Positions 24,181 through 33,580 of a DNA stretch of 64,000 nucleotides are shown here, one piece after another. Within the stretch, counting starts at the first letter, position 1. The number at the start of each line of letters is the position of its first letter. A program made the position numbers and the translations under genes. Under the pieces are notes generated by a model. That model was not told the DNA's origin. It saw nothing but the letters and a program-made list of their open reading frames with translations, and made no database searches. The stretch lies in the NCBI RefSeq assembly GCF_000283155.1, contig NW_004454261.1:383312-447311 (forward strand), read 5' to 3'. This DNA comes from Ceratotherium simum simum (taxonomy: Eukaryota; Chordata; Mammalia; Perissodactyla; Rhinocerotidae).

Positions 24181-24877
24181 AGATTCCAGACTTAACCAGC
24201 CTCTGTAGCAATTATTTTTACCATGAATGATTTTGGGCTAGATGGAGGTGAGAAAGGGACACCAGACTGCAGAGAACCATCAAGTGTCTGGAGGGGGGAA
24301 CATGACAGGATGGGAACTAGAAGGTTCCGGAGATGGGTTAGTGGGTGGGCTAGACTTTAGAACACAGCAGAGGCGTCATACATTAAGAAAGAAGGTTGGG
24401 GGAAATTCCTAACATCATGCCATCATGTGCAGGAAAGCTTGAGGTGAAGGTCCCTTTGAGGGTGCTACCAGTTGAACCCCTAGACCTGGAATCCTAGGGC
24501 TTCAGTGAAGGAAATTCCTTTCATAGTTGGGGTCCCAAGGAGTCTGTGTTGAACACCTGAAACCCAATGGTTCTGGACATCTTTGACTCCCCTCTTTCTT
24601 TTACCCGCCCCACTTCCATATCAGCAAATGCTCAAGCTCTGAAATGTATCCTGTACCCATCTCCCAGTCCAGGCCACTTGACTCCTCACTTTGGAATGAA
24701 ATTTTTGCGTTTCGGTGTCTCCAGGTAAAGCTTCCTAGAACACAGCTGTATGCACTTGTCACGTACAGCCTACGGCAGCTGTCAGGCTACAATAGCGAGT
24801 GGTTTGGTTCACTGATACTAGCTAGTATTGTCACAATCCTATGAGGCCCAGTTGGTCTGTCTATATCTTGTAGCTAC
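24181..24877. other. No feature recognised
   Basis: Single-copy-looking DNA with no supported exon. Confidence 0.3.
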
Positions 24878-25097
24878 ACCATTGTTATAAGTTTCCTGTG
24901 GCAGCCATAACAAAGAACCACAAACTGCGTGGCTTGAAACAACAGAAATTTGTTCTCTCACAGTTCTGGAGGCCAGATGGCTGAAACCAAGGTGTCTACA
25001 GGGCTGAATTCCCTCCAAAGTCTTTGTGGGGAATCCTTCCTTGCCTCTTCTCTGCTTCTGGTGTTTGCTGGCAATCCTTGGTATTCCTTGGCTTGTA
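24878..25097 (-). mobile_element. MaLR (MLT1-type) LTR, 3' part, split by Tigger
   Basis: The complement MLT1 end 'gcagccataacaaagaacca', 'tggcttgaaacaacagaaat', 'cacagttctggaggccag'. It stops at the TA dinucleotide (25096-25097) where the transposon enters and continues at 28400. Confidence 0.85.
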
Positions 25098-25607
25098 ACA
25101 TCATGAACCGCATAACGACATTTCAGTCAATGATGGACCACATATACGACAGTGGTCCCATAAGATTATAATGGAGCTGAAAAATTCCTATCATCTGGTG
25201 ACATTGTAGCCATCGTAACAAAGTAGCACAATGCATTACTCACATGTTTGTGGCAATGCTGGTGTAAACAAACCTACTGCGATGCCAGTCATATAAAAGT
25301 ATAGCACATACAATTATGTACAGTACATAATACTTGATAATAAATGACTATGTTACTGATTATGTATTTACTATACTATACTTTTTATCATTATTTTAGA
25401 GTGTACTCTTTCTGTTGGTTAAAAGAAAAGTTTACTGTAAAGCAGTATGCCATGTTGCACTGGCAGTAGCCTCATACATCTCATGTTGAAGGCATCTCTT
25501 GATTGCATCATTTTCTCTTGTGCTTGATTTAATCTCATGTTTTGCTCCTCATGGCCCCTAGGCATACAAAATGCACTGCTATTGTTGCCAGTAAGACACC
25601 ATGCTGA

Positions 25608-27675
25608 GTGATTGTCCTGGAAACAAAATTAAAAGTGATTAAAGACTACAAAGGTGGAAGATCAGTCACGGTTATTCCTCACCAATCAGGCATGTCCAAT
25701 TCCACCATAGCTACGATCTTGAAGAACAAGAACAAAGTGATGGAAGCTGTGACAGGATCTGCTTCATTGAAGGCAACAAAACTAACAAAAATTTGAGAAT
25801 GGCTCATATCAGACATGGAGAAACTTCTAATGACCTGTGTTGAAAACCAGACGCAGAAGTGTATCCCTCTCAGCACCATGACAATCACAGCCAAAGCAAA
25901 AAGTTTGTTCGTGATGTTGAAAGAAAAGGCTGGATCCGACTACAGTGTTAAATTGACTGCTAGCTCAGTGCGGCTTAAATGATTCAAGAATTCTTATTCA
26001 TTACCTAATATGAAACTGAGTGATGAGTCTGCGAGTGTTGATGTGAAGGCAGCTGAAGAGTTTTTGGAAACTCTAGATAAGCTGATTGTGGAGGAAAATT
26101 ACTTGCCAGAGCAAATATTCAATACGCGTGAAACCTCCCTATTCTGGAAAGGGATGCCTGAAAGGACTTTCATCCATAAGGAGGCCAAGTCAATGCCAGG
26201 TTTCAAGGCTTTTAAGGAGAGGATAACAGTCTTGCTTGGGGGCAATGTTGCAGGCTACAAATTGAAACTATTTGTGATCTGGCACAGTGAGAAGCACGTC
26301 ACCTTCAAGTATATCAATAAGCACACACTGCCAGTGTACTGCAGGAGTATTAAGAACTCATGGATTACCCAGGTCCTCTTCCAGGATGCCCTCCTGAATT
26401 GCTATGCCAGTGAAATGGAGAAGTACTGTTTGGAGAATAACATACCTTTCAAGATTCTGCTTATTGTTGATAATGCTCCCCGACATCCTCCTTTTATTGG
26501 TGATCTTCATCCCAATATCAAAGCAGTGTTTCTCCCTCCAAACACCACCTCTTTGGACCAGCTCCATGGTTTAGCAGTTAAGTGCGCGCGCTCCGCTGCT
26601 GGCGGCCCGGGTTCGGATCCCGGGCATGCACCGACGCACCGCTTCTCCGGCCATGCTGAGGCCACGTCCCACATACAGCAACTAGAAGGATGTGCAGCTA
26701 TAACATACAACTATCTACTGGGGCTTTGGGGAAAATAAATAAATAAATAAAAATCTTTAAAAAAAAAAAAAAACCAAACACCACCTCTTTGATCAAACCA
26801 ATGGATCAAGGAATTATAGCAGCTTTTAAGGCCTATGACCTGAGGAGGACCTTCGCCCAGGCTATCGCTGCAGCTAAGGAAGACACTGAGATGACACTGA
26901 TGCAATTCTGGAAGGATTACAACATCTATGACTGCATCAAGCACTTTGCTTGGGCTTGGGGTGATGTCACCAAGGAATGTAGGACTGGTACCTGGAAAAA
27001 GACACTCAAGAGGTTCGTCCATGACTTCAAAGGATTTGCCAAGTATGAAGAGGTTGGAAAAATCAATGAGGCTGTTGTTGAGATGGCAAACACTCTTAAC
27101 CTCAACCTTATGGTGTGGATAAGGATGACACTGAGGAGCTCCTAGAGATGGTTCCTGAGGAACTGGCTAATGAAGAGTTGTTGGAATGGGACAGGAATGC
27201 ACAGCTGAAGAGGAAGCAAGAGCGAATGAGACTGCCGGAGAAGAAAAAGAAGAACTTCCAAGAGAATTCACAGTGTAGGGTTTAGCAGAATCTCTTGCAG
27301 ACCTCAACAAGCTCCTTAAAATGTTTGAAAACATGGACTCCAACACTGAAAGATTTCCATTAATAGATTTTCATTAATAATATTTCATTAATAAAGATTT
27401 TCATTAATGCATTCATGGTGCATTATCTGCTTGCAAGCAAACCTGTGATTAAAAAAATAAACAAACCAAGCAAACCACCATGGATATATTTCTGAAAAGA
27501 GTGACATGTCCTTAAGAAGAGCCTCAGGTAGGTCCTTCAGGAGCTATTGCAGAAGAAGGCATTGTTATCACAGGAGATGACAGCTCCATGCATGTTAGTG
27601 CCCCGGAAGACCTTCCAGTGGGACAAGATGTGGAGATAGAAGATGGTGATATTGATGATCCTGACCCTGTGTAGT
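25608..27675 (+). pseudogene. Tigger transposase pseudogene (TIGD1-like)
   Basis: Fragments in order: an N-terminal CENP-B-type helix-turn-helix remnant (25608-25796), the DDE core (26010-26555), the core continuation after the ERE (26774-27145) and an acidic C-terminus (to ~27675, containing ITGDDSSMHV and PEDLPVGQD). The family's first catalytic Asp (in the D-E-T motif) is Arg here (codon 26127-26129). The second (LLIVDNAP) and third (PMDQG) aspartates remain. Stops, frameshifts and the SINE make it non-functional. The 242-codon open frame ends by reading into the ERE, so its last ~60 residues are SINE-derived. Confidence 0.9.
26556..26773 (+). mobile_element. ERE SINE inside the Tigger transposase
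   Basis: Near-consensus short ERE. An 18-bp perfect TSD, CCAAACACCACCTCTTTG, is at 26538-26555 and 26774-26791. The duplicated bases code for the transposase N-T-T-S motif. Confidence 0.97.
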
Positions 27676-28401
27676 CCTAAGCTAACGTGTATGCCTGCTT
27701 TTAACAAAAAAGTTTAAAAAGTAAAAAAAAAATTAAAAATTTTAAAAATAGAAAAAAGTTTATAGAATGAGGATACAAATAAAGAAATATTTTTGTACAG
27801 CTGCGCAATGTGTTTGTGTTTTAAGCTAAGTGTCATTACAAGAGAGTCAAAAAGTTTAAAAATTTTTTGTTTATAAAGTAAAAACGTTACAGTAAGCTAA
27901 GGTTAATTTATTATTGAAGAGAGAAAAATGTTTTTTTTATAAATTCAGTGGAGCCTAAGTGTGCAGTGTTTGTAAAGTCTACAGTGGTGTACAGTGAAAT
28001 TTTAGGCCCTAACATTCGCTCATTACTCACTCACTGACTCACCCAGAGCAATTTCCTGTCCTACAGCCTCCATTCATGGCAAGTGCCCTATACAAGTGTA
28101 CTATTTTTTTATCTCTTGTACCATAAAAGGCATGGTGTAAAAGATATACTGTACCTTTTCTATGTTTAGATACACAAATACTTACCACTGTGTTACAATT
28201 GCCTACAGTATTCAGTACAGTAACATGCTGTTCATCTTTGTAGCCTAGGAGCAACAGGCTAGACCATAGAGCCCAGGCGTGTAGTAGGCTATACCACCTA
28301 GATCTGTGTAAGTATGCTCTATGATGTTCGCACAACGACGAAATTGCCGAACCATGCATTTCTCAGAATGTATCCCCGTGATTAAGCAACACATGTCTGT
28401 A

Positions 28402-28636
28402 GATGCGTCTCTCCAATGTCTGCCTCTGTCTTCACAGGGCAGTCTTTCCTCTGTTCTCTGTGTCCTCCCCTTCTCTTAGAAGTTCCCCAGTCACTGGATT
28501 TAGGGCCCATCCTAATCCAGTATAACTTCATCTTGACCTAATTACATCTGCAAAGACCCTTATTGCCAAATGAGGTCACATACCGAAGTTCTGGGCTGAC
28601 ATGAATTTTGAGGTGACACGATTCAACCCACTACAG
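28402..28636 (-). mobile_element. MaLR (MLT1-type) LTR, 5' part, after Tigger
   Basis: Continues the LTR of 24878-25097: 'gtctgcctctgtcttcacag', 'gggcccatcctaatccagta', 'gacctaattacatctgcaaa', 'aatgaggtcacatacc', 'gattcaaccc'. Confidence 0.85.
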
Positions 28637-28884
28637 CCATCAAAAACAAGGTGGCCTTCCCTTGTGGATCACAGGGGAAGAGAGAACTGAATAGTGATGT
28701 GGGATGTTTATAAGAGCAGGCCACGGAAGTAACCATTCCTCTGCTTCTACTCTCTTTCTATTGGGAAGCCCAGTCACGTGGCCCCACCAGCTGCGGCCCG
28801 GCACTGTGCCAGGGAGGCTGGGAAGATGGAAAGGAGCACATGGATATTTGGGGAACCCCCCTCCATCCCTGGCTGCTTGCTGTA

Positions 28885-28975
28885 TACCCCTAGTGCCCAG
28901 CACTGCATCTGGTCCAGAGTAGATGCTCAATGAAGGTTTGTTGCATGATTGAATAAATGAATGAGTGAATGAGTA
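28885..28975 (+). repeat. L2 3' end
   Basis: 'gtagatgctcaatgaaggtt', 'tgttgcatgattgaataaat' and repeated 'gaatgagt' fit the L2 terminus. It lies just upstream of the CD70 promoter. Confidence 0.7.
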
Positions 28976-29039
28976 CCAGGAAAGTAAAGGTGGGGAGGCC
29001 AATAGGAAGATTAAAGGGCAGGGTGGGGCAATTCCCTGG

Positions 29040-29268
29040 CCCACCCTTTCTGGGCGCTGGAGACGGGCAGAAGGGAATTTCCCGCTCTAGTGTAATATCT
29101 CAAGCCCCTCCCTTCAGCCGACATCCTCAGAGTGAGGCGGGGCCTGGCAGGTTGAGACAGGCAAAGCCGCCGCGGAGGACAGAAGTTTCCTTCCCTCTTC
29201 CTGGCTGCCCTGTGTGCGCCCCTGGCCGCGCCAGCGCACGGCAGATGCAGCGCCGGCCGAGGACCACG
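29040..29268 (+). promoter_or_regulatory. CD70: CD70 proximal promoter / 5'UTR, GC-rich
   Basis: GC-rich DNA directly upstream of the CD70 start. It has no evident TATA box. It contains GGGAATTTCC, a perfect NF-kappaB consensus, at 29073-29082; a CCCCTCCC motif near 29105-29112; and a GC box (gaggcggggc) at 29134-29143. NF-kappaB and Sp1 control of CD70 is plausible from known biology of this lymphocyte-activation gene. The transcription start cannot be placed from sequence. Confidence 0.6.
29073..29082 (+). promoter_or_regulatory. NF-kappaB consensus site
   Basis: The decamer GGGAATTTCC fits the GGGRNWYYCC consensus exactly and is followed by another C. It lies 187 bp upstream of the CD70 ATG, within promoter range. 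Occupancy is inferred, not shown. Confidence 0.55.
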
Positions 29269-29421
29269 ATGGCGGAGGAAGGCTCGGGCTGCACCCTGCG
29301 CCGCCCGCCCTGGGTGTCCATCCTGCGGGTTGCTTTCCTGCTGTTTCTCATCGGCATGGTGATATATTGCTTTCTCTGCAACCAGCGCCTCGCACAGCAG
29401 CATCAGCTCGAATCGCCTGGG
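29269..29421 (+). CDS. CD70: CD70 coding exon 1 (cytoplasmic tail, membrane anchor, stalk)
   Basis: Encodes residues 1-51 and ends in a complete Gly codon followed by the strong donor GTAAGT at 29422. The hydrophobic stretch [16 protein letters not shown] is the signal anchor. The reading frame is also open upstream to about 28969, so no in-frame stop fixes the start; conservation and Kozak context choose 29269. Confidence 0.94.
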
Positions 29422-32400
29422 GTAAGTCGAGAAGGGAGGATGAGAGAGAGACGCACACCTGCCACCTGTTCGTGGAGCGTGGGGACCTCCGGGTGGGGCC
29501 TGGCTTTGCGGGGGGCGCGGAGGGGAGGTGAGCACCCGGGAAAAGAATTGGATCGAGGCAGAGGCATGGTGAGCTAGAGGGTAGACTGACTGATAGACTC
29601 ACGATTTAAGAAAATGAAAAAGACAAAATCAGAATGAGATGGATAAAAATCAGCCAGGAAGGAAGATCTGGTTGGATAGGGACAAAGCAAGAGATAAAGA
29701 GACTGAAGCAGGGAGGTAGGGCAGAAACAAGGCTGCTCTGGGGGTCTGGGACAGTCAGTTCTGCCCAGGAGGTAATTCCCGGGTGGAGATCCCGGGGTGA
29801 AAGGATGTATCTGGGGGAAGGTGCATCCGATGTGGGCTAGAAAATGACTCGTCTTTGGTGTTCCCCCAGCAGGCTGACTCAGAGGCTGCTGGGGGCTTCA
29901 CAAAGCTGGGAGGGAGGGTTCCGGGGCCTCCAAAGACGGGACCAACTGCAGGCACTCATCTGGGAGCCCTGGACACCCACCACCGGGACCCCCTTGTTGG
30001 GGCAGCGCAGGGGGCTTTGCCGTGAATAGAAGCAGGTGTGCACGGCGCCCGCGATCTGTCCAGGAAAATGAGAAGTTCTTTTGAAGGTCTTTATGCTCCC
30101 TGCTGGTTCAAATCAACTTCCTCTTTAAGAGATCTTAAAAAAAAAAAAAAAAATCATGTCAGCTCGGTGGGATGAGGGGTGGATAGGAGGGTGGGCAGAG
30201 AAAAGACAGTTCTTGACCTAGGGGGCCCTCAGAACCCCGGGGCTTATGTTTCTGCTCCGTTTTCTCTGGTTTTCTTCCAGTGGGACGTCGCTGAGCTCCA
30301 GCTGAATCATACAGGTAACACGGGGTGCACGTGGGTGTGCGCGCGCGCGAGAAAGGGGGAGGGGGGAGGAGAGAAAAAAAGGAAAGAAATCGAGAGAGAG
30401 AGAGAAAGAGAAAGAAAGGAATTGAGAAAGAGAAATAGAGAAAGGGATAGAAAGATAAATAGACAGAAATAGAACAAGAAAAAGAGACGGGGGAGAGAGA
30501 GAGACAGGGCAGTATTTTTGTGGGTGTATTCTACCTTACTCTTTCTCTGGGTCCTTCCTGTGTTCTCTTCTCCCCGGGAAGAGCCAAAAAACAATGCCAA
30601 TAGTGATCGCCAACATTCCTTCATTCCACAAACATTAGTTGAGCAGCTACCGTGAGCCAGGCACTCTTCCAGGAGCCACCTTAGCGACGAGAACAGACAA
30701 AAATTCCCCGCCCCTCAGAGCTGCCCTTCTACCGAGGGGATCAGACAATAAATAAACGAACCAGTAAAATATGCAGCATGTCAAGTGGAGCGAAACACGC
30801 ATATAGTACGTTCTGGGGAAAAATTAAGCAAGGGAGGAGGATTGGGCTTGCCAGAGTCGGCTCTCCGAGAAGGTGGCATTTAAGCATAGATGTGAAGGAG
30901 GTGAGGGAACCAGCCATTCTGCGGTCCCTGCCAGCCTCTCTCCCTTTTTGCGTCTCCCACACTCATCCCCAGAGGTGTGGGTGCTGTGGTCATTCCATTT
31001 TGTAAGACAGGGAATCCCTGTTCCTCTTTTTCTTCTCTGGCACCTTCTGTTCCGATGATGATAACAGAAGACCACAAATTAGGGTGGCTTATACACAACA
31101 GATATTTATTTCTCAAGGTTCTGAGGCTACTGGGGAAGTCCAAGATCAAGGTACCTTCAGTTTCGGTGTCCGGTGAGGGCCCATGCCGTGGTTCATAAAA
31201 AAACATCTTCACACTGTGTCCTCACATGGCAGAGGGGGCAAGGGAGCTCTCTGGGGTCTCTCTCTCTTTTTCTTTCTTTCTTTTTTTATTTTTTATTTAT
31301 TTTTTTTTGAGATACAATTGACATAGAACATCATATTAATTCCAGAAGTACACCATAATGATGGGTTATTTGTATATATTGTGGAATGATCACCACAATA
31401 AGTTCAGTTAACACCCATCACCACATACAATCAAAATTGTTTTTTCTTGTGATGAGAACTTTTAAGATCTACTCTCTTAGCAACATTCAAATATGCAATA
31501 CAGGATTATTGACTATAGTTACCGTGCTGTACATTACATCCCATGACTTATCTATTTTATAACTGGAAGTTTGTACCTTCTGCCCACCTTCACCCATTAT
31601 GCCCACCCCCACCCCCGCCTCTGGCAACCACCAATCTGTTCTCTGTATCATGAGTTCACTTTTTTGTTTTTTTTTAGGTTCCACATATAAATGAGATCGT
31701 ACTGTATTGTCTTTCTTTGTCTGACTTACCTCACTTAGCCTAGTGCCCTCAAGGTCCATCCATGCTGTCTCAAATGGCAGGATTGCCTTCTTTTTTTATG
31801 GCTGAATAATATTCCATTGTGTATATATACCACATCTTCTTCATCCATTCATCCATCAATGGCTATGGGGTCTCTGTTATAAGGGCACTAATCCCATTCA
31901 CCAGGGCTCCACCCTCATGACCTCATAAACTCCTCCCAAAGACCCCGCCTCCTAAAACCATCACCTTGGGGATTAGGTATCAACCTAGGAATTTTGGACA
32001 TTCAGTCCATAGCACTCAGTTTCCCTAAACCTCCATCATTCTGCCCCCTAACTCTGCCTCCAGGACCACGGCAGGACTTCAGGCTGCACTGGCAGGGCGG
32101 TCCGGCTCTGGGCCGCTCCTTCATGCATGGACCAGAGCTGGACAATGGGCAGCTGCGTATCCAGCGCACTGGCATCTATAGGCTGCACATCCAGGTGACT
32201 CTGACCAACTGCTCCTCCTCCACATGGACCAGCACGCTCCACAGGGCCACCCTGTCTGTGGGCATCTGCTCCCCCACCACCCGCAGCATCAGCCTGCTGC
32301 GTCTCAACTTCTACCGCAGTTGCACCGTCACCTCCCAGCGTCTGACGCCCTTGGCCCATGGGGACACTCTCTGCACCAATCTCACTCTACCGTGGCTGCC

Positions 32401-32452
32401 ATCCCGAAATTCAGATGAGACTTTTTTTGGGGTTCAGTGGGTGCACCCCTGA
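29269..32452 (+). CDS. CD70: CD70 (TNFSF7, CD27 ligand), three coding exons, intact
   Basis: Joined exons 29269-29421, 30281-30314 and 32064-32452 give 576 nt, a 191-residue protein plus stop; human CD70 has 193. It is a type II membrane protein of the TNF family. A short basic cytoplasmic tail (residues 1-17) leads into one hydrophobic segment (about 18-37), a stalk, and a TNF homology domain (about 63-191). Recognisable CD70 motifs include [36 protein letters not shown], [17 protein letters not shown] and the C-terminal [10 protein letters not shown]-glycosylation sequons lie at N60, N111 and N168; extracellular cysteines at 112, 131, 149 and 166. The family forms trimers on activated lymphocytes and dendritic cells and signals through CD27. 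Introns are phase 0 and phase 1, as expected for this gene. The start is the ATG matching the mammalian start (A at -3, G at +4). An in-frame ATG 24 nt upstream has poor context. No frameshift or stop interrupts the frame. No neighbouring TNFSF9 or TNFSF14 exon was recognised here. Confidence 0.96.
30281..30314 (+). CDS. CD70: CD70 coding exon 2 (34-nt microexon)
   Basis: A 34-nt exon encoding [11 protein letters not shown] plus the first base of the next Gly codon. It is preceded by a pyrimidine-rich acceptor ending TTTTCTTCCAG and followed by the donor GTAACA. It matches the short second exon of mammalian CD70 and carries the first N-glycosylation sequon. A GC-repeat and a long purine-rich tract begin about 20-27 nt after the donor. 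Confidence 0.94.
30335..30510 (+). repeat. Alternating GC tract plus purine-rich (GAGA) tract in CD70 intron 2
   Basis: An alternating purine-pyrimidine run (tgtgcgcgcgcgcga, near 30335-30350) passes straight into about 150 bp of almost pure G/A sequence rich in GAGAGA, GAAAGA and GGGGA. It is low-complexity sequence. The open frames seen through it on both strands are artefacts of composition. Confidence 0.9.
30605..30925 (-). repeat. L2 3' fragment in CD70 intron 2
   Basis: The complement L2: 'ttcattccacaaacattagt', 'tgagccaggcactcttccag', 'gacaaaaattccccgccc', 'cagacaataaataaacgaac', 'gagaaggtggcatttaagc'. Confidence 0.75.
31050..31262 (-). mobile_element. MaLR LTR, 3' part, in CD70 intron 2
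   Basis: 'gggtggcttatacacaacag', 'gaagtccaagatcaaggtac', 'gtgtcctcacatggcagagg' are the complement of an MST/MLT1-type LTR. It is interrupted by an L1 at 31263 and resumes at 31866. Confidence 0.8.
31263..31865 (-). mobile_element. L1 3'UTR insertion in the intron 2 MaLR
   Basis: 5'-truncated L1, minus strand, with its T-rich (poly-A complement) end near 31265-31310 and body to 'ccattcatccatcaatgg'. The target TGGGGTCTCT is duplicated at about 31253-31262 and 31866-31875, proving target-primed insertion into the LTR. Confidence 0.85.
31866..32020 (-). mobile_element. MaLR LTR, 5' part, in CD70 intron 2
   Basis: 'aagggcactaatcccattca', 'agggctccaccctcatgacc', 'ggggattaggtatcaacc', 'cattcagtccatagca', the complement of the LTR start. 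It ends about 40 bp before exon 3. Confidence 0.8.
32064..32452 (+). CDS. CD70: CD70 coding exon 3 (TNF homology domain) and stop
   Basis: Begins after the acceptor CTCTGCCTCCAG and completes the split Gly codon. It encodes residues 63-191, the receptor-binding jelly-roll domain, and ends in TGA at 32450-32452. It is intact, with two sequons and four cysteines. The remnant of a MaLR LTR ends only about 40 bp upstream of the acceptor. Confidence 0.95.
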
Positions 32453-32549
32453 CCATTGTACCTCTTGGCCCAGATTTGTTGGGAGAGGATATTTTTTCTC
32501 TTTGTTTACATTTTCTTATAGATCTTTTATTTCTTGGTGCATACAATAT

Positions 32550-33060
32550 CTATGATGTTGTGATTTATATTAAAAAATGTATATGTGATCTTCGTCTTAT
32601 TTCTGGCACAGAGCTCCTAAAGCCCTTGGAATTTCCTAAGTGAAGAACGCAATAAAGATGTCTCTTGTTATGTTAGTGAGGTGACATTTGGAAAGCTCCT
32701 AGGTCACCTAAGAAGGGGGGCTGGTTGCCAGGGGAAGCAACCATGTCCTTAAAGGGTTGAAAATTTCAGCCCCATCCCAGACTTCCGGGGAGGGGAGACC
32801 GGCTGGAGATTGAATCAATCATCAATGGCCAGTGAATTAACCAATCATGCCTATGTAATGGAGCCTCCAGAAAAACCCAAAAGGACTGGGTTCAGAGAGC
32901 TTCTGGGTTGGTGAACACGTGGAGATTTGGGGAGAGTGGCATGCTCAGAAAGGGCATGGGAAGCTCTGCGTCCTTTCCCCATACCTTGCTCTATGCATCT
33001 CTTCTATCTGGCTCTTCCTGAGTTATGCTTGTTGGTGTGAGGAACCCCCACCCACACGTT
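32550..33060 (+). mobile_element. Old interspersed repeat, family X, copy 3, in the CD70 3' region
   Basis: Matches the 9395 copy through 'tgtgatttatatta', 'tctggcacagagctcctaa', 'ttcagagagcttctgggttgg', 'cttgctctatgcatctctt'. It begins about 100 bp after the CD70 stop and contains both candidate poly(A) hexamers. Confidence 0.65.
32569..32656 (+). terminator. CD70: Candidate CD70 polyadenylation signals in a repeat-derived 3'UTR
   Basis: ATTAAA at 32569-32574 and AATAAA at 32651-32656 are the first poly(A) hexamers after the CD70 stop, 117 and 199 nt downstream. A TG-rich stretch (tgtctcttgttatgtt) follows the second. Both lie inside, or at the edge of, an interspersed repeat that also occurs at 9395 and (inverted) at 6150. 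If used, the repeat would supply the mRNA 3' end. Confidence 0.45.
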
Positions 33061-33289
33061 GGAATTGGCACCAGAACCAATTTAACCTTTTCGACAGTTG
33101 AGCAGACTGAAGGATAGCTTACTTAAGTAAGGATATCACCCATTTCATTAAGGCAGAAGATAAAGGATAATAATATTATATTATTTGTATAGTAAATATT
33201 GTGGTGGGTAAAATTTTGAAGTATTAATTAATGGAGTTTTATTTATTTATTTACTGTCTATTTGTGGTCTTTCCCTTATTTTCCATCAT

Positions 33290-33545
33290 TTTGTTCCAGC
33301 CACATGGTCCTTGCTGTTCCTGAGACACACTGGGCACACTCCAGCCTCAGGGCCTTTGCACTGGCTGTTCCCTCTGCCTGAAATGTTGTTCCCTCAGATG
33401 GCCACATGATTCACTCACTCACCTCCCTCCGCCTTTGTTCCAATAGTCACTGGTCCTTTCTGACTGCTTTATTTAAAACTGCATTTTAAATAAAGTGCAC
33501 CTCCAACTCAGCATTCCCTACCCCCCGTCTCTGTTTGTTTGATCT
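33290..33545 (+). repeat. L2, left part
   Basis: 'tgttccagccacatggtcc', 'cctttgcactggctgttccc', 'ctgcctgaaatgttgttccc' are typical L2. It is interrupted by an LTR and resumes near 33880. Confidence 0.75.
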
Positions 33546-33580
33546 GTTCAACGCATTAAACAAGAAGGCCATCAGACTGA

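Larger units (their letters stand above)
25098..28399 (+). mobile_element. Tigger-type (pogo/Tc1-mariner) DNA transposon, dead
   Basis: Flanked by TA dinucleotides at 25096-25097 and 28400-28401, as expected for TA-targeting Tc1/mariner elements. The ends are imperfect inverted repeats: 5' 'catcatgaaccgcataacga', 3' complement 'cagacatgtgttgcttaatc'. Between them lies a broken TIGD-type transposase gene. An ERE of about 218 bp is inserted at 26556. Length without it is about 3.1 kb, close to full length. The subfamily is not assigned. Confidence 0.9.

Noticed and set aside
26556..26640. tRNA-like sequence with box A and box B motifs
   Set aside because: It is the tRNA-derived head of an ERE SINE with TSD and A tail; the same holds for the other copies, so no functional tRNA gene is called.
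28969..29577. 202-codon single-exon reading of the CD70 first exon region
   Set aside because: It runs through the strong exon 1 donor at 29422 into intron; the spliced CD70 model explains the coding signal.
30179..30624. Open frames over the GA-rich tract (both strands)
   Set aside because: Low-complexity RERERE/SLSLSL-type translations are artefacts of the purine tract.
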